From NCBI GenBank assembly GCA_965228625.1, contig OZ245829.1:248001-312000 (forward strand): a stretch of 64,000 bases of DNA, in the 5' to 3' direction. The notes beneath the pieces were generated by a model, which was not told the origin of the DNA, made no database searches, and worked only from the letters and a program-made list of their open reading frames with translations. Position numbers and translations under genes: made by a program. Numbering within the stretch: the first letter of the stretch is position 1; each line of letters starts with the position of its first letter. The DNA comes from UBA2767 sp965228625. Lineage in GTDB: Bacteria > Pseudomonadota > Alphaproteobacteria > Rhizobiales > Methyloligellaceae. This document shows positions 34,175-43,894 of this stretch, piece by piece.

Positions 34175-35428
34175 TCAGTAAAGGCGGACTTCCATCGGTG
34201 TGATCTGCCGGATACCGCCGAAGCCCAGCATCGAGGGCGGTGTCACAAGCTCGATCTCGGACCCCGATGCGATCAGAGCGGCCAGTGCCTCCTGCATTTC
34301 GTATCGCGCCAGCATCTCGCCCAGGCAACGATGCGGACCATGCCCGAATACCGGATGGAGGCGCGGATGATCACTACGATGGACATCGAAACGGTCCGGC
34401 TCAGCGTAGAGCGCCGGGTCGCGCATCACAGAGAGGGTGCTGATGCTAAGCAACACGCCTGCGGGCACGGTGGTGCCGCCGATGTCGAGCTCCTCGGTCG
34501 TGAACCGGGCGATCGAGCCGACGGACGGCTCGTAGCGCATGGCCTCCGATATCGCACCCGGGATCAGCGTCGGGTCCGCCTGTACCGCCGCCCACTGCTC
34601 GGGGTGTTCCAGCAGGAGGCTGACCAGCATGGCGAACGCGGCGCGTGTTGTGTCGCTGCCGCCGACGATGACACCGAGGATCTGATTGACGAGGCTTTCG
34701 AAGGAAATGGTCGGGTTGACCTGCCAGTCCGCGACCAGGGTCGAAAGAAGATCGCCCTTGGGTAATTTCAACCGAGCCTTCAGGTGCGACTTTACATAGC
34801 CGTACAATTCGCCCGCCGCGCCCTCGATCTCGTCGTGTCGGTCGATCGGATAGACCGGGGTCACGGCCTGCGAGAGATCATAGACGCAGCCGGCGAAAAA
34901 CGATGCTTCCGATCTGGGCAGGCCGAGAATGCCCGCGATCATCTCGGCCGGCACGCGGGCGGCCATGCGTTCAATGAAGTCGAATGTCGTCCCGCGCGGC
35001 AGTCCTGCAACGATCTCGTCCGCGACGCCGCGGATCTTTGCCTGCTGCGCGCGGACGGCGCGATGCGTGAAGGTGAGCGCAAACAGGCGACGTTTCTTCC
35101 GGTGCGCTTCGTCATTGGAGAAGAGAAAGAAGTCGGAAAGAAAGCGTGAGGTGACGCCGTCGGGAATCTGTTTCAGACGGGCATAGTCCACGCCTTCCAC
35201 CTGCGTGATGCGCGGGTCGGTCAGCAGAGACTGGACGTCCGCGGCGCGCAAGGCCAGATACTGACTTTCGCCGAGCTGAATGACGCCATAAGCGGATCTG
35301 AGTGCGGCGAAGGCCGCGTGCGGATCGTCTATCAGGGTCGCGGCATCGACGCGGTGAGGCACGTAATGCGAGCCGGGGCGCGCCTCAAAGACAAGGCAAG
35401 GTGTTTTCAATGTACTGCTCCTCTGCAT
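34175..35428 (-). CDS. Cytochrome P450
   Basis: 417 residues, typical for a soluble bacterial P450. Heme-binding loop FGHGPHRCLGEMLA with ligand Cys368; I-helix GGSDTTR (256-262) with the acid-alcohol pair Asp259-Thr260; K-helix ExxR at 295-298. The N-terminal 30 residues have no membrane anchor. Substrate unknown. No ferredoxin or reductase gene adjacent, so redox partners are encoded elsewhere. Confidence 0.95.
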   Translation of the reverse strand: MQRSSTLKTPCLVFEARPGSHYVPHRVDAATLIDDPHAAFAALRSAYGVIQLGESQYLALRAADVQSLLTDPRITQVEGVDYARLKQIPDGVTSRFLSDFFLFSNDEAHRKKRRLFALTFTHRAVRAQQAKIRGVADEIVAGLPRGTTFDFIERMAARVPAEMIAGILGLPRSEASFFAGCVYDLSQAVTPVYPIDRHDEIEGAAGELYGYVKSHLKARLKLPKGDLLSTLVADWQVNPTISFESLVNQILGVIVGGSDTTRAAFAMLVSLLLEHPEQWAAVQADPTLIPGAISEAMRYEPSVGSIARFTTEELDIGGTTVPAGVLLSISTLSVMRDPALYAEPDRFDVHRSDHPRLHPVFGHGPHRCLGEMLARYEMQEALAALIASGSEIELVTPPSMLGFGGIRQITPMEVRLY

Positions 35429-35457
35429 GTATCAGCGCAGGCTGTTAGCGGATCCTG

Positions 35458-36210
35458 TTACGGCTTCGCCTGATGCAGGCGCCGGCGGGACGCGGTGCCA
35501 GCAGAAGGCGTCAATTGGCGCCGCGTTTTGTGGTGCGCCCGCAGACGCGCAAAGACCTCATCGGCGTGTCCTTTCGCCGGCAGGCCAAATCCGGCATCTG
35601 CCATCTTTCTCATGATCGTGACGGGATCAGGCTCGGCGCCGAATCCGTCCAGGACGTCATTCGCGCGATGGATTTCGTCCTGCCGGGACTGCAGGACTGC
35701 AAGTGCCGTCTCGGCCTCGCAGTGCGCGTCCCGGTCGCCTCCTCCTGTGGTCTGTGCCTGGTATCCCCGCTTGGGGTCCACTTCGTTCGCCTTTGCAGCC
35801 TCGCGCATGTTCCGGCGGTTTTTGAGCCTGTGCTCGGCAGTTCCAACCATTCGCCGAAGCCGCGTGAATTCCGCGGAAAAGCCTGAGATTGTCTTGATGA
35901 CCCGATCCCGCTCGTTTTCGAGCGACGCGATGGCTTCGGCGACTTCCCTTGCCGATCGCTCGTTTCCGGCACTGAGAGCCAATCCCGCACGCCTCTTCAG
36001 GTCGGTAATCCGGCGGCACAATTTTTCGATATACGCCTGCTCCTGCCGGTTTTTCGCGACCGCCACGACGACCGCCTTTCGGGCCCAGCCTACCGCTTCG
36101 GTATATTGGGCGGTCTGCGGATCGCGAAACGTCAGGGTGTTCGTGTCAAGCAAGCCTGAGACCGTGCGACGAGCCACGCCGCGAAAAAGAGAAAAGACAG
36201 AATTCCACAT
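35458..36210 (-). CDS. PspA/IM30-like coiled-coil protein
   Basis: 250 residues, almost entirely charged helix: a short amphipathic start (VFSLFRGVARRTVSGLLD), then KNRQEQAYIEKLCRRITDLKRRAGLALSAGNERSAREVAEAIASLENERDRV-type heptads and a C-terminal CEAETALAVLQSRQDEIHRA. Size and layout match the PspA/IM30 (ESCRT-III-like) family, which binds stressed membranes, but the basic tail (KTRRQLTPSAGTASRRR) is unusual. GGAGG precedes the ATG. Located 30 bp upstream of the P450 gene on the same strand. Confidence 0.65.
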   Translation of the reverse strand: MWNSVFSLFRGVARRTVSGLLDTNTLTFRDPQTAQYTEAVGWARKAVVVAVAKNRQEQAYIEKLCRRITDLKRRAGLALSAGNERSAREVAEAIASLENERDRVIKTISGFSAEFTRLRRMVGTAEHRLKNRRNMREAAKANEVDPKRGYQAQTTGGGDRDAHCEAETALAVLQSRQDEIHRANDVLDGFGAEPDPVTIMRKMADAGFGLPAKGHADEVFARLRAHHKTRRQLTPSAGTASRRRLHQAKP

Positions 36211-36335
36211 TGGCTCGGGCCTCCACCGTTACGAGCACGCCAACGTGTTGGCGACTTCTCGGTGTAAACACGCGAGACGCGAAATTATTCGAATTGCATA
36301 TTCTGGTTGGTGAGGCGTTCGGCCCGGCGAGACAG

Positions 36336-36905
36336 CTATTCGCGGCCGAGGGACGAGACGGATTTGGGTATTTGGGTGCGAAGGGATGTGGCCTCGCACT
36401 CGTGCCAGACCATTTTGGCCCTGTCCTCGCCCTTCTTGCCTCGGCACCAATTGCGAAGCTGCAGGACAACCCCGAGGGAGTCGCTCACATCGCACCATGC
36501 CCAGGTTTCGGGATTTGCTTTCGACTCGCCGCGGCAGAGCGCGGTTGCCCTCGCCCAGGTATCAATGATGGCCTTGATTGGCGGTCCCGGGTCCGCAGGT
36601 GCCACAAGGATGCCGTGGGTGAACCTGACGCCGGACGTGGCGCCCTTGAACTGAATACGTTTTGAGATGCGCGCCTTGAGGAAGCAGACCTTTGCCCGCT
36701 GGTTGAACGTGTAGGCCTTGCAGCGTTTATCCTCCAGGCAGTCATTTCGGCAGCCTTGAAGTGTTGTGTCCTTGATCGAACGGAAGTCACCTCCGGGAAT
36801 GTCGGTGTCCTCGAGAACGGTCAGGCGTTCGCGCTGCGCGAACGCCTCGCGCGCGCCGACAAAAGCCACGCATTGCAGCAGCAAAACCAGGCATAACAAA
36901 CGCAT
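36336..36905 (-). CDS. Secreted PAN/Apple domain protein
   Basis: 189 residues with a signal peptide ending VGAREAFA. Residues about 30-95 form a PAN_4/Apple-like domain: LTVLEDTDIPGGDFRSI, LQGCRNDCLEDKRCKAYTFNQRAKVCFLKAR, with the expected cysteine pairs. The C-terminal part (ALCRGESKANPETWAWCDV, LRNWCRGK) adds two more cysteine pairs and matches uncharacterised rhizobial secreted proteins. Proposed role is carbohydrate or protein binding outside the cytoplasm. Confidence 0.78.
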   Translation of the reverse strand: MRLLCLVLLLQCVAFVGAREAFAQRERLTVLEDTDIPGGDFRSIKDTTLQGCRNDCLEDKRCKAYTFNQRAKVCFLKARISKRIQFKGATSGVRFTHGILVAPADPGPPIKAIIDTWARATALCRGESKANPETWAWCDVSDSLGVVLQLRNWCRGKKGEDRAKMVWHECEATSLRTQIPKSVSSLGRE

Positions 36906-37052
36906 ATCTTGGCCCACGGTGCTGGCGAAGGCACGTATTCAAGATCATAGCTTTACGAGGGTCAAACCGGATCTCCGATCATCGTTTAGGCGGGCCCACC
37001 GCTGATGCGGACTGCGGAAACGGGCTGGATCCGGGCGGCAAGACGGAAGTTC

Positions 37053-39482
37053 TCAGCCGCGCATGCGTTCGCCTGCCGGATCGAAAAGAGGCTCGCGCAA
37101 CATGCTGGCGTTTCGGCGTTCGCCGAGAATCTCGATTTCAAAGTGACCGTTTGCCCGATCCGCAATGTCCGAAGGGACATAGCCCATTGCGACGGATACG
37201 CCGGAATGGTGCGCGAAGCCGCCGGACGTAACCCAGCCGATCACGTCTCCGTCATGCCAGATCGGCTCATCACGGATCACGTCGGCGTCGCTTGCATCGA
37301 CTGTGAGCGTTATAAGCCGCCGTTTGGGCCCCTTTAGCATTTCCCAAGCCGCTGCATCCCGACCGACAAAGTCGTTTTTTTCCAACGCGATAAAACGGCC
37401 GAGACCAGCTTCATAGGGACCGTAGATCGGCCGGAACTCGGTCGCCCAGGACCCGAAGCTCTTCTCCAGCCGAAGCGCATTGAGGGCACGCGCACCGAAC
37501 AACCGCAGACCATGGGGCCGGCCCGCCTCGACAAGTATGTCGAACAGCACACGCTGATACTCCGGCCTGACCCAGAGCTCATAGCCAAGATCACCGGTGA
37601 AACTGATCCTGCCGACAACGGCCGGGATCATGCCGAGGTCGATCTTGCGGAAGTCCAGGAACCTGAAAATGGCTGGCGACAGGTCCTCGTCGGTCACGCC
37701 TTGGAGAATGTCCCGCGCCCTGGGACCCGCCAGCGAGAGTCCCACAAGGTCCAGGCCGAACGGACGGACCTCGACCCCGCCATTTGCCAGATGCTCGCGG
37801 AACCATCGCATGTGATAGTGCTCAGCCACGCCTGACCCGAACACATAGAACCGCTCGTTCTCCAGTTTGCCGACGGTGAAGTCTCCGATCAGTTTGCCGT
37901 CCGCGTTGAGCATCGGCGACAGTCCCAGCCGACCCTCCCGTGGCATCGTGTTGGCGAGCATGCGGGACAGCCAGCCTTCCGCGTTTGATCCGGTGACTTC
38001 GTACTTCGCGAAAGTGGAGATTTCCTGCAGTCCCGCCGCGCCGCGCACCGCGGCGCATTCCTGTGCGACGCGGTCATGGGCATTTGATCGCCTGAAGGTC
38101 AACTCTTCTTGCGGTTCCTTACCCGGTTCCTGGAACCACAACGCATGTTCGAGGCCGTAAGCCGCTCCCCACACGGCATTGCGTGCGACCAACCTGTCAT
38201 GGACAGGTGTCGTTCTGAGCGGGCGTCCGGCAGGGCGCTCCTCGTTCGGAAAAACGATTGAAAAGCGTTTCGAATAGTTCTCCCTGACCTTTGCATTCGT
38301 GTATGCAGGCGTTGCCCAGTCACCGTAGCGGGCCACATCCATGCCCCAGATATCGAAGCCGGGGTCACCCTCGACCATCCAGTTCGATAACGCCAGACCG
38401 ACGCCGCCGCCCTGCGAAAAGCCCGCCATGACCCCGCACGCGCACCAGTAGTTCCTAAGACCCTGGACGGGACCGACCAATGGATTGCCGTCGGGCGCAA
38501 AGGTGAAGGGTCCATTGATGATCTCGCGGATGCCGACGTCGTTGAATGCCGGAAAGTGCGAAAACCCGACCTCCAGCGAGGGCAGCAGGCGGTCGATGTC
38601 GGGCGGCAGCAATTCGGCGGCAAAGTTCCATGGTGTCTCCCTGGATGACCAGGGAACCCCTGCTTTTTCGTACGTCCCCATCAGCATGCCGCCGCGTTCC
38701 TGGCGCATATAGATTTCGCCGCCAAAGTCGATGACATGGACGATCTCCTTGCCAGTTTGGGCGTTGATCTCTTCGACTTCCGGCATGTCTTCCGTCACCA
38801 GGTAGTGATGTTCCATGGCAAGGATGGGAAGCTCGAGGCCGGCCATCCGTCCGACCTCCCGCGCCCAAAGCCCGCCGGCATTGACCACGTGCTCGGCGCG
38901 CACCGTGCCCTGGTCGGTCACCACGTCCCAACTGCCGTCATTGTGCTGCAAGAGTTCCCGAACGAAGGTCTTTTCGTGAACCTTCGCGCCGTTGACGCGG
39001 GCGGCCTTGGCGTAGGCCTGGGTGACCCCGGACGGGTCCACGTGCCCTTCGAAGGGGTCGTAGAGCGCGCCAACGAAATGATCCGGGTCCATCAGCGGGA
39101 ATATTTCGGCAGCCTGTTCGACCGAAATGAGTTCGGTGTCCATTCCGAGGTAGCGCCCGCGGGCACGAGCGGCCTTCAGCCATTCGAGACGTTGGGGCGT
39201 GTCGGCGAGCAGGAGACCGCCAGTCAGGTGGACACCGCAGTCCTGTCCGGAGATTTTCTCGATCTCGCTATAGAGATTGATGGTGTAGCGTTGCAGACGG
39301 GCCACGTTCGGATCGCCGTTCAGCGTATGCATGCCGCCTGCCGCATGCCATGTCGAACCGCATGTCAACACATCGCGTTCGAGCAGCAGGACGTCTGACC
39401 ACCCCGCTTTCGTGAGGTGATAGAGAACGCTGCATCCGACGACACCGCCGCCGATCACGGCCACCCTTGTATGGCTTTCCAT
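37053..39482 (-). CDS. FAD-dependent dimethylglycine/sarcosine dehydrogenase-like enzyme with GcvT domain
   Basis: 809 residues. N-terminal DAO fold with the FAD motif VAVIGGGVVGCSVLYHL (8-24) and GSTWHAAGG, where the His is the usual covalent-flavin residue of this family. The second half (about 430-800) is a folate-binding GcvT-like barrel: FAKYEVTGSNAEGWLSRM, DFTVGKLENERFYVFG, GDLGYELWVRPEY and WVTSGGFAHHSGVSVAMGYV. The enzyme should oxidatively demethylate an N-methyl amine and pass the C1 unit to tetrahydrofolate. Control is probably by the divergent LysR gene. Confidence 0.93.
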   Translation of the reverse strand: MESHTRVAVIGGGVVGCSVLYHLTKAGWSDVLLLERDVLTCGSTWHAAGGMHTLNGDPNVARLQRYTINLYSEIEKISGQDCGVHLTGGLLLADTPQRLEWLKAARARGRYLGMDTELISVEQAAEIFPLMDPDHFVGALYDPFEGHVDPSGVTQAYAKAARVNGAKVHEKTFVRELLQHNDGSWDVVTDQGTVRAEHVVNAGGLWAREVGRMAGLELPILAMEHHYLVTEDMPEVEEINAQTGKEIVHVIDFGGEIYMRQERGGMLMGTYEKAGVPWSSRETPWNFAAELLPPDIDRLLPSLEVGFSHFPAFNDVGIREIINGPFTFAPDGNPLVGPVQGLRNYWCACGVMAGFSQGGGVGLALSNWMVEGDPGFDIWGMDVARYGDWATPAYTNAKVRENYSKRFSIVFPNEERPAGRPLRTTPVHDRLVARNAVWGAAYGLEHALWFQEPGKEPQEELTFRRSNAHDRVAQECAAVRGAAGLQEISTFAKYEVTGSNAEGWLSRMLANTMPREGRLGLSPMLNADGKLIGDFTVGKLENERFYVFGSGVAEHYHMRWFREHLANGGVEVRPFGLDLVGLSLAGPRARDILQGVTDEDLSPAIFRFLDFRKIDLGMIPAVVGRISFTGDLGYELWVRPEYQRVLFDILVEAGRPHGLRLFGARALNALRLEKSFGSWATEFRPIYGPYEAGLGRFIALEKNDFVGRDAAAWEMLKGPKRRLITLTVDASDADVIRDEPIWHDGDVIGWVTSGGFAHHSGVSVAMGYVPSDIADRANGHFEIEILGERRNASMLREPLFDPAGERMRG

Positions 39483-39579
39483 TCCTCCTGACCCGGCTCA
39501 GAGCCCATTGGCATGACTTCCCGTCCCGGCGGATGGAAAAGTATATCAGCGGGCCTGAAACGCGCACTTCGACAGAGTA

Positions 39580-39592
39580 TAAGTATTGCTTA
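39580..39592. promoter_or_regulatory. Candidate LysR box (T-N11-A)
   Basis: TAAGTATTGCTTA has perfect TAAG/CTTA arms and the T-N11-A spacing typical of LysR recognition sites. It lies in the 185-bp divergent gap between the amine dehydrogenase-like gene and the LysR gene, and is overlapped by AAGT-N8-ACTT (39581-39596). Confidence 0.5.
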
Positions 39593-39667
39593 ACTTCGTT
39601 GCCGCGCGCGTGACTCGTGCCTTCATTCGGACAATGCGAGACGTGCCGTTGTGAAAGGGTCGATAAG

Positions 39668-40648
39668 ATGAAACATCCCATCACGTTACGCTTCATGGAG
39701 ATCTTTATCGCGGCGGCCGAAACCGGGAGCATGTCCAAGGCAGCGAAGAAACTCGGGATTTCACAGGCGGCGATTTCACAGAACATCAAGCAGGTCGAGC
39801 AAGCGCTGGATACTGCCCTGTTTGATCGCAGTGCAAGGCCATTTCGTCTGACTTCGGCGGGTCTTGTTCTGCAAGCACGGGCCCATCACCTCCTCCGGAT
39901 CGCCAACGAGACCTGGGGCACGGTCAGGGAGCTAGGCAACAGCAGGCTGCTCGACTTGCGCCTGGCAGTTGTGAATTCACTTGCTGGCACATTGTTGCCC
40001 GACCTGTTTGAGCAGTCGGCCGTCAGGATGTGGCAGGACAGCTTTTCGATGCGGACCGGGCTCAGCTTCGATCAGAACGAGGCGCTGTTGAACCACGAGG
40101 TCGACGCGGTCATGACCTCGGATCCTATGGAAGGCGTTGCCGGCCTTGACCGGAGGCCCCTGCTGAAGGAGACCTTTCTGGTCGTTGGTCCGGCCGCCAT
40201 GACGGTGGCGCCCGGTGACCTGGTGGCCCTTTCGGAGGACCTCCCGTTCCTGCGCTACAACGCGCACAACACCATGGGGCGCACGGTTGATCAGCATCTG
40301 CGCCGGCTGCGTGTGGATGTGCCCCGCCGGGCCGAATTCGACAGTTCCTGGTCGATCGGCGAAATGATCCGCGCCGGCAAGGGATGGGCGATCATGACGC
40401 CACTCTGCCTGCTCGAAGCCCATCTGCATCCCGGCGATCTGAGTATCCACGCGTTCCCATATGTTTCGCTATCGCGGACCATCTGGCTCGTGACACGCCA
40501 AAGCGAACTCGGGAACATCCCCGATGAACTGGCAACGCTCAGCCAGGAAATCATGACAAGACGGCGTGACAACGAAATCGCGGCGTTCGGCAGTCTCGCG
40601 CAATCCGCGTTCGACATCATTGATGGCGAAACATCTGCAGTACACTAA
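39668..40648 (+). CDS. LysR family transcriptional regulator
   Basis: 326 residues. Helix-turn-helix LRFMEIFIAAAETGSMSKAAKKLGISQAAISQNIKQVEQALDTALFDRS, then an effector-binding domain (LRLAVVNSLAGTLLPDLFEQ, RTIWLVTRQSELG). The start at ATG 39668 was chosen because LysR proteins begin about ten residues before this helix. Divergent from the dimethylglycine/sarcosine dehydrogenase-like gene, its likely target. Confidence 0.92.
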   Translation: MKHPITLRFMEIFIAAAETGSMSKAAKKLGISQAAISQNIKQVEQALDTALFDRSARPFRLTSAGLVLQARAHHLLRIANETWGTVRELGNSRLLDLRLAVVNSLAGTLLPDLFEQSAVRMWQDSFSMRTGLSFDQNEALLNHEVDAVMTSDPMEGVAGLDRRPLLKETFLVVGPAAMTVAPGDLVALSEDLPFLRYNAHNTMGRTVDQHLRRLRVDVPRRAEFDSSWSIGEMIRAGKGWAIMTPLCLLEAHLHPGDLSIHAFPYVSLSRTIWLVTRQSELGNIPDELATLSQEIMTRRRDNEIAAFGSLAQSAFDIIDGETSAVH

Positions 40649-40743
40649 GGCGTGGCGTGCCCGAATGTATGGCCGGCTCATATCGCCATCGGGCGTGCCG
40701 ACACGCATACTGGGACCCCGCGACGGACCGGTGAGGTGAAGGC

Positions 40744-41235
40744 ATGGACGAATTCAAAGACCTCTTTGCGGGCAAGGATGCGACGGACTTCGAGGTCCGC
40801 TACCGGGCGAGTTGCCACTGTGGGACGGTTCGCTACGGCGTTTCCGCGGACCCGGTCGACGCGAAGGTCTGTCACTGCATCATGTGCCAGAAGCTGCACG
40901 GCGCGCCGATGCAATGGGCCGCCATCTTCCACAAGCACCATGTGAGGTTCAGCGCCGGGCTTGATCATTTGAAATTCTTCAACGGCGAGCTGAACCGGGC
41001 CGAGCGTATTCTCCCCTGCAAGGTGAGTTGTGGTCTTTGTGGGACCCCGATCGCCGATGAAGGCCGGAACATGTGGCTCGCGTTTCCCTCGCTGTTCGAT
41101 TTCGGGACGCCCCCGAACGTGCCGGAGGCGTTCAGGCCGACATGTCACATCTTCTACGCGTCCCGGGTTTTCGACATGGACGATGGATTACCGAAATGGG
41201 CGGGTCACGCCGGGACCTCGGTTCGCGTCGCGTGA
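40744..41235 (+). CDS. GFA (glutathione-dependent formaldehyde-activating enzyme-like) zinc protein
   Basis: 163 residues with the GFA zinc-site cysteines: ASCHCGTVRYGV, KVCHCIMCQKLHGAP and CKVSCGLCGTPI. GFA-fold proteins bind two zinc ions, and few have known substrates. A link with formaldehyde is tempting since the nearby demethylase-like enzyme can release it, but that is inference. Lies 95 bp after the LysR gene on the same strand. Confidence 0.9.
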   Translation: MDEFKDLFAGKDATDFEVRYRASCHCGTVRYGVSADPVDAKVCHCIMCQKLHGAPMQWAAIFHKHHVRFSAGLDHLKFFNGELNRAERILPCKVSCGLCGTPIADEGRNMWLAFPSLFDFGTPPNVPEAFRPTCHIFYASRVFDMDDGLPKWAGHAGTSVRVA

Positions 41236-41258
41236 GTCATCCCACGGAACTTGAATGA

Positions 41259-42521
41259 TCACGCCGCCGGTCTGTCGTCGGCTGCCCGTGAACGCGATAT
41301 CCGGTCCATGTACATGAACCACGCGAGCGCGAGAAGATGGAGGGCGACCAGCCCCGCGAATGCCGCCTGATAGGCGGTCACTGGCGGACCCGCGCTGCTG
41401 CCTTCAGGCCACACATGCAGCACGAGGCCGAAAACATACTGCGTGGCGAAGGCGAACAGGCAGACGAAGATGTTGGCGCCGGTCATGGCCCGGCCGCTTA
41501 GCTTTGCTCCGAAATGGCGGGTGAGTATGGCGAAACCCAGTACGGCAGCCTTGGCGGAAATGCCATATGCCGCCCAGATCAGATAGTTCTGCGACGCAAT
41601 GTTCAGGACAATGATGACCTGGATGGCAACGTAGATCATGATGCCCCAGACAACGACGACAATGAGAGGCTGCGCCAGGCGTTGTGCCAGACGGGCAATG
41701 AGGCCGCCGGACACGAAGCCAATCGTCATGGCGAGGGAAATCGCAAACAGGTAATGTGCGCTCTCTAGCGGTGAAAACCCCACCACGTGCTGCAGCCAGG
41801 GCCCCAGCCAGAGGCCGATCATGGCGATGAGACCACCGTTGCAGACGACGATCAGGGGTGCGACCTGCCAGAAGAACGGGTCTGTGTAGATCGACTTGAG
41901 ACCGGCCAGGTCGCGGCGAAGATCGCTGGTCGGTTCGTTTGGCGTCGGTTTGTCTCTGCCGGCAAAGAATACCATAACCGCGACCACCAGGGTCAGGGCT
42001 GCTATGACAAAGCAGAGGTTACGCCAACCGAACTCGAGCTCGAAGAGCTTGGCCGGGCTGGTCACCATCAGCGTGCCAAGTCCGCCCACGCCCAGAATGA
42101 TACTGTTGTAGAAAGGAATCTCTTCCGTTTCGCACCAGTCCGCCGTGGCCTTGAAAGCCGCCATCAGACCGCTGGCCATGCCGATGCCCATGATGGCCCG
42201 GCCGGCAGCAAGCATGGTCACGTCCGACGCAAGGCCGAACAGGATGATGCCGACAGCGCCCAGGGCGAACAGCAGGCTCTGGGTTTTCCACGGCCCCCAA
42301 CGGTCGAGAAGGAGCCCCACAGGCAGTTGCATCAGGGCGAAGGTGAGCAGGAAGAGCGATGTGATCCAGCCGATCTCCACGCTGGTGAGGTGCAGTTCCT
42401 GCTCCAGAGGATGAGCCAGGATGGCATTGACGCTCTTGAGGGCCATCGAGACGAAAAAGCCCAGCGCGAACGGCACAACGATCGTCAGCCAGAGAGAAGA
42501 TTTGTCAGCCCGCTGTTGCAT
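41259..42521 (-). CDS. Major facilitator superfamily transporter
   Basis: 420 residues with about 12 hydrophobic helices. The loop 2-3 motif is GLLLDRWGPWKTQ, followed by GRAIMGIGMASGLMAAFKA. Central loop is RDKPTPNEPTSD. Inner-membrane carrier of unidentified substrate. Neighbouring lactonase-like gene on the same strand starts the pair. Confidence 0.92.
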   Translation of the reverse strand: MQQRADKSSLWLTIVVPFALGFFVSMALKSVNAILAHPLEQELHLTSVEIGWITSLFLLTFALMQLPVGLLLDRWGPWKTQSLLFALGAVGIILFGLASDVTMLAAGRAIMGIGMASGLMAAFKATADWCETEEIPFYNSIILGVGGLGTLMVTSPAKLFELEFGWRNLCFVIAALTLVVAVMVFFAGRDKPTPNEPTSDLRRDLAGLKSIYTDPFFWQVAPLIVVCNGGLIAMIGLWLGPWLQHVVGFSPLESAHYLFAISLAMTIGFVSGGLIARLAQRLAQPLIVVVVWGIMIYVAIQVIIVLNIASQNYLIWAAYGISAKAAVLGFAILTRHFGAKLSGRAMTGANIFVCLFAFATQYVFGLVLHVWPEGSSAGPPVTAYQAAFAGLVALHLLALAWFMYMDRISRSRAADDRPAA

Positions 42522-42638
42522 CTCATGCAGGCGGCTGGCGTGTGCCAGCCGCCGCCCCCAACGAATCTGGCATGAGCCTATCGGTGCCGGGCTCGGCCCA
42601 CAATCGGATTTGGTTGGCGAGCGGGTTCACGCGCCGTC

Positions 42639-43418
42639 TCAGTCGTAGAAGTCCGGTGCGAGGCGGGCGCGCTGGACGAAGTCGGGGTCGTGAAGAAGAA
42701 CGATCTCGCCGCCGGTCTCTTCCGCGACCCGCTTGAGCTTGCGGATGCTCGCCAGCGCAGCCGCATCGTCGACGGATTCGCCGGGCAGGATTTCCTGCTC
42801 AAAGTTCTCCGTAAGATCGCCGGCGTCGGCCGCCAGGACCTTGGTACCGGATTTTGGAAGATCCACGACCAGCGATTGATGTCCCGGCTTGTGCCCGCGG
42901 GTCAGGAGCGCGCGCACGCCGGGAACCACGTCCCAGTCGCCATCGACGATGTTCCAGTTGATGTCGGGAAAGTCGAAATCGGTGCGGAAGACGGCAGGAT
43001 CGTTGTTGTTGCCGAAGGCGTATTCATACTCTAGGCGCTGGATCGACACCTTAGCGTGGCGGAAGTCCTTCAGATTGCCGGTGTGATCGCAGTGGCTGTG
43101 GCTCAGGATCACATGACCGATGTCGTCGGGCGCGACGCCGACTGCATCGAGCTGGGGCAGCAGTTCGTGTTCCGGCAGGACCACTGGCGTCCTGAGAAAC
43201 ACGTCCTCCGGGTAATAGTGCGCGCGGCGTTCGGGATCGTTGATGTTGTCGCTGTTGATCCCGGTGTCGAACAGCACAAGCCCACCCGCCGTCTCGATCA
43301 GATAGGCACAGACCGGTTCGCTCATGATGAAGCGGGCGCCCCGGTCGCGGGTTGAAACCGTCTTGGGAAGGATCTCGTAACCGCAAAGGAAGATGTAGAG
43401 CCGCGAGGCTTCCGTCAT
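42639..43418 (-). CDS. N-acyl homoserine lactonase-like metallo-beta-lactamase fold hydrolase
   Basis: 259 residues. Metal site HSHCDH (His107, His109, Asp111, His112), with His180, Asp198 and His243 completing a dinuclear zinc centre. Other marks are CAYLIETAGGLVLFDTGIN and GHKPGHQSLVVDLP. Sequence order matches the AiiA-type lactonases, but the same subfamily includes other lactonases. Located 117 bp upstream of the MFS gene on the same strand, so import and ring opening of one compound is plausible. Confidence 0.85.
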   Translation of the reverse strand: MTEASRLYIFLCGYEILPKTVSTRDRGARFIMSEPVCAYLIETAGGLVLFDTGINSDNINDPERRAHYYPEDVFLRTPVVLPEHELLPQLDAVGVAPDDIGHVILSHSHCDHTGNLKDFRHAKVSIQRLEYEYAFGNNNDPAVFRTDFDFPDINWNIVDGDWDVVPGVRALLTRGHKPGHQSLVVDLPKSGTKVLAADAGDLTENFEQEILPGESVDDAAALASIRKLKRVAEETGGEIVLLHDPDFVQRARLAPDFYD

Positions 43419-43489
43419 GTCACGCCTCCGAACTCGCGTGCGCGCTCTACCTGCGAAACGGCCATGCGACGCCGGGTGCGCTGGCCAGC

Positions 43490-43780
43490 TCAGCCGCCTC
43501 CCGTGCGCAACATCTGTTGGTCATAGTGTTTCAGGAAGGCGTCGGCCTTGTCATCGGAAAACCCGACGCAGACGATTTCGACCCTGGTCATGGGAAGGTC
43601 GAGCGAGCCCAGATGGCGTTCGCCCTCATAGGTCAGATTGATGACGACGGTGCCATCCTCGGAGTGTGCAAAGACGCGGTTGCCGCGCACCTCATAGTCC
43701 ATGGCGCCAAGCGCGCCGGGAATCTCTTTCAAATAGGCTCCTACGGTCGTCTGGACTTCATGTGTGACTGTCTTGACCAT
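43490..43780 (-). CDS. Small cytoplasmic protein of unknown function
   Basis: 96 residues from an ATG preceded by GGAGG. Compact alpha/beta sequence: TTVGAYLKEIPGALGAMDYEVRGNRVFAHSEDGTVVINLTYEG, then LGSLDLPMTRVEIVCVGFSDD and a helix DAFLKHYDQQML. No signal peptide, no known family. Confidence 0.65.
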   Translation of the reverse strand: MVKTVTHEVQTTVGAYLKEIPGALGAMDYEVRGNRVFAHSEDGTVVINLTYEGERHLGSLDLPMTRVEIVCVGFSDDKADAFLKHYDQQMLRTGGG

Positions 43781-43894
43781 GGCGATGCCTGGACCTCCCT
43801 GCAGATACCGAACCGAAAACGCGCCGGCAGTATATCTTACAAAGTTTCCTTTTCACGTCGGTGTATGACTTTCACGACAGGGTTCGCTCTGACG

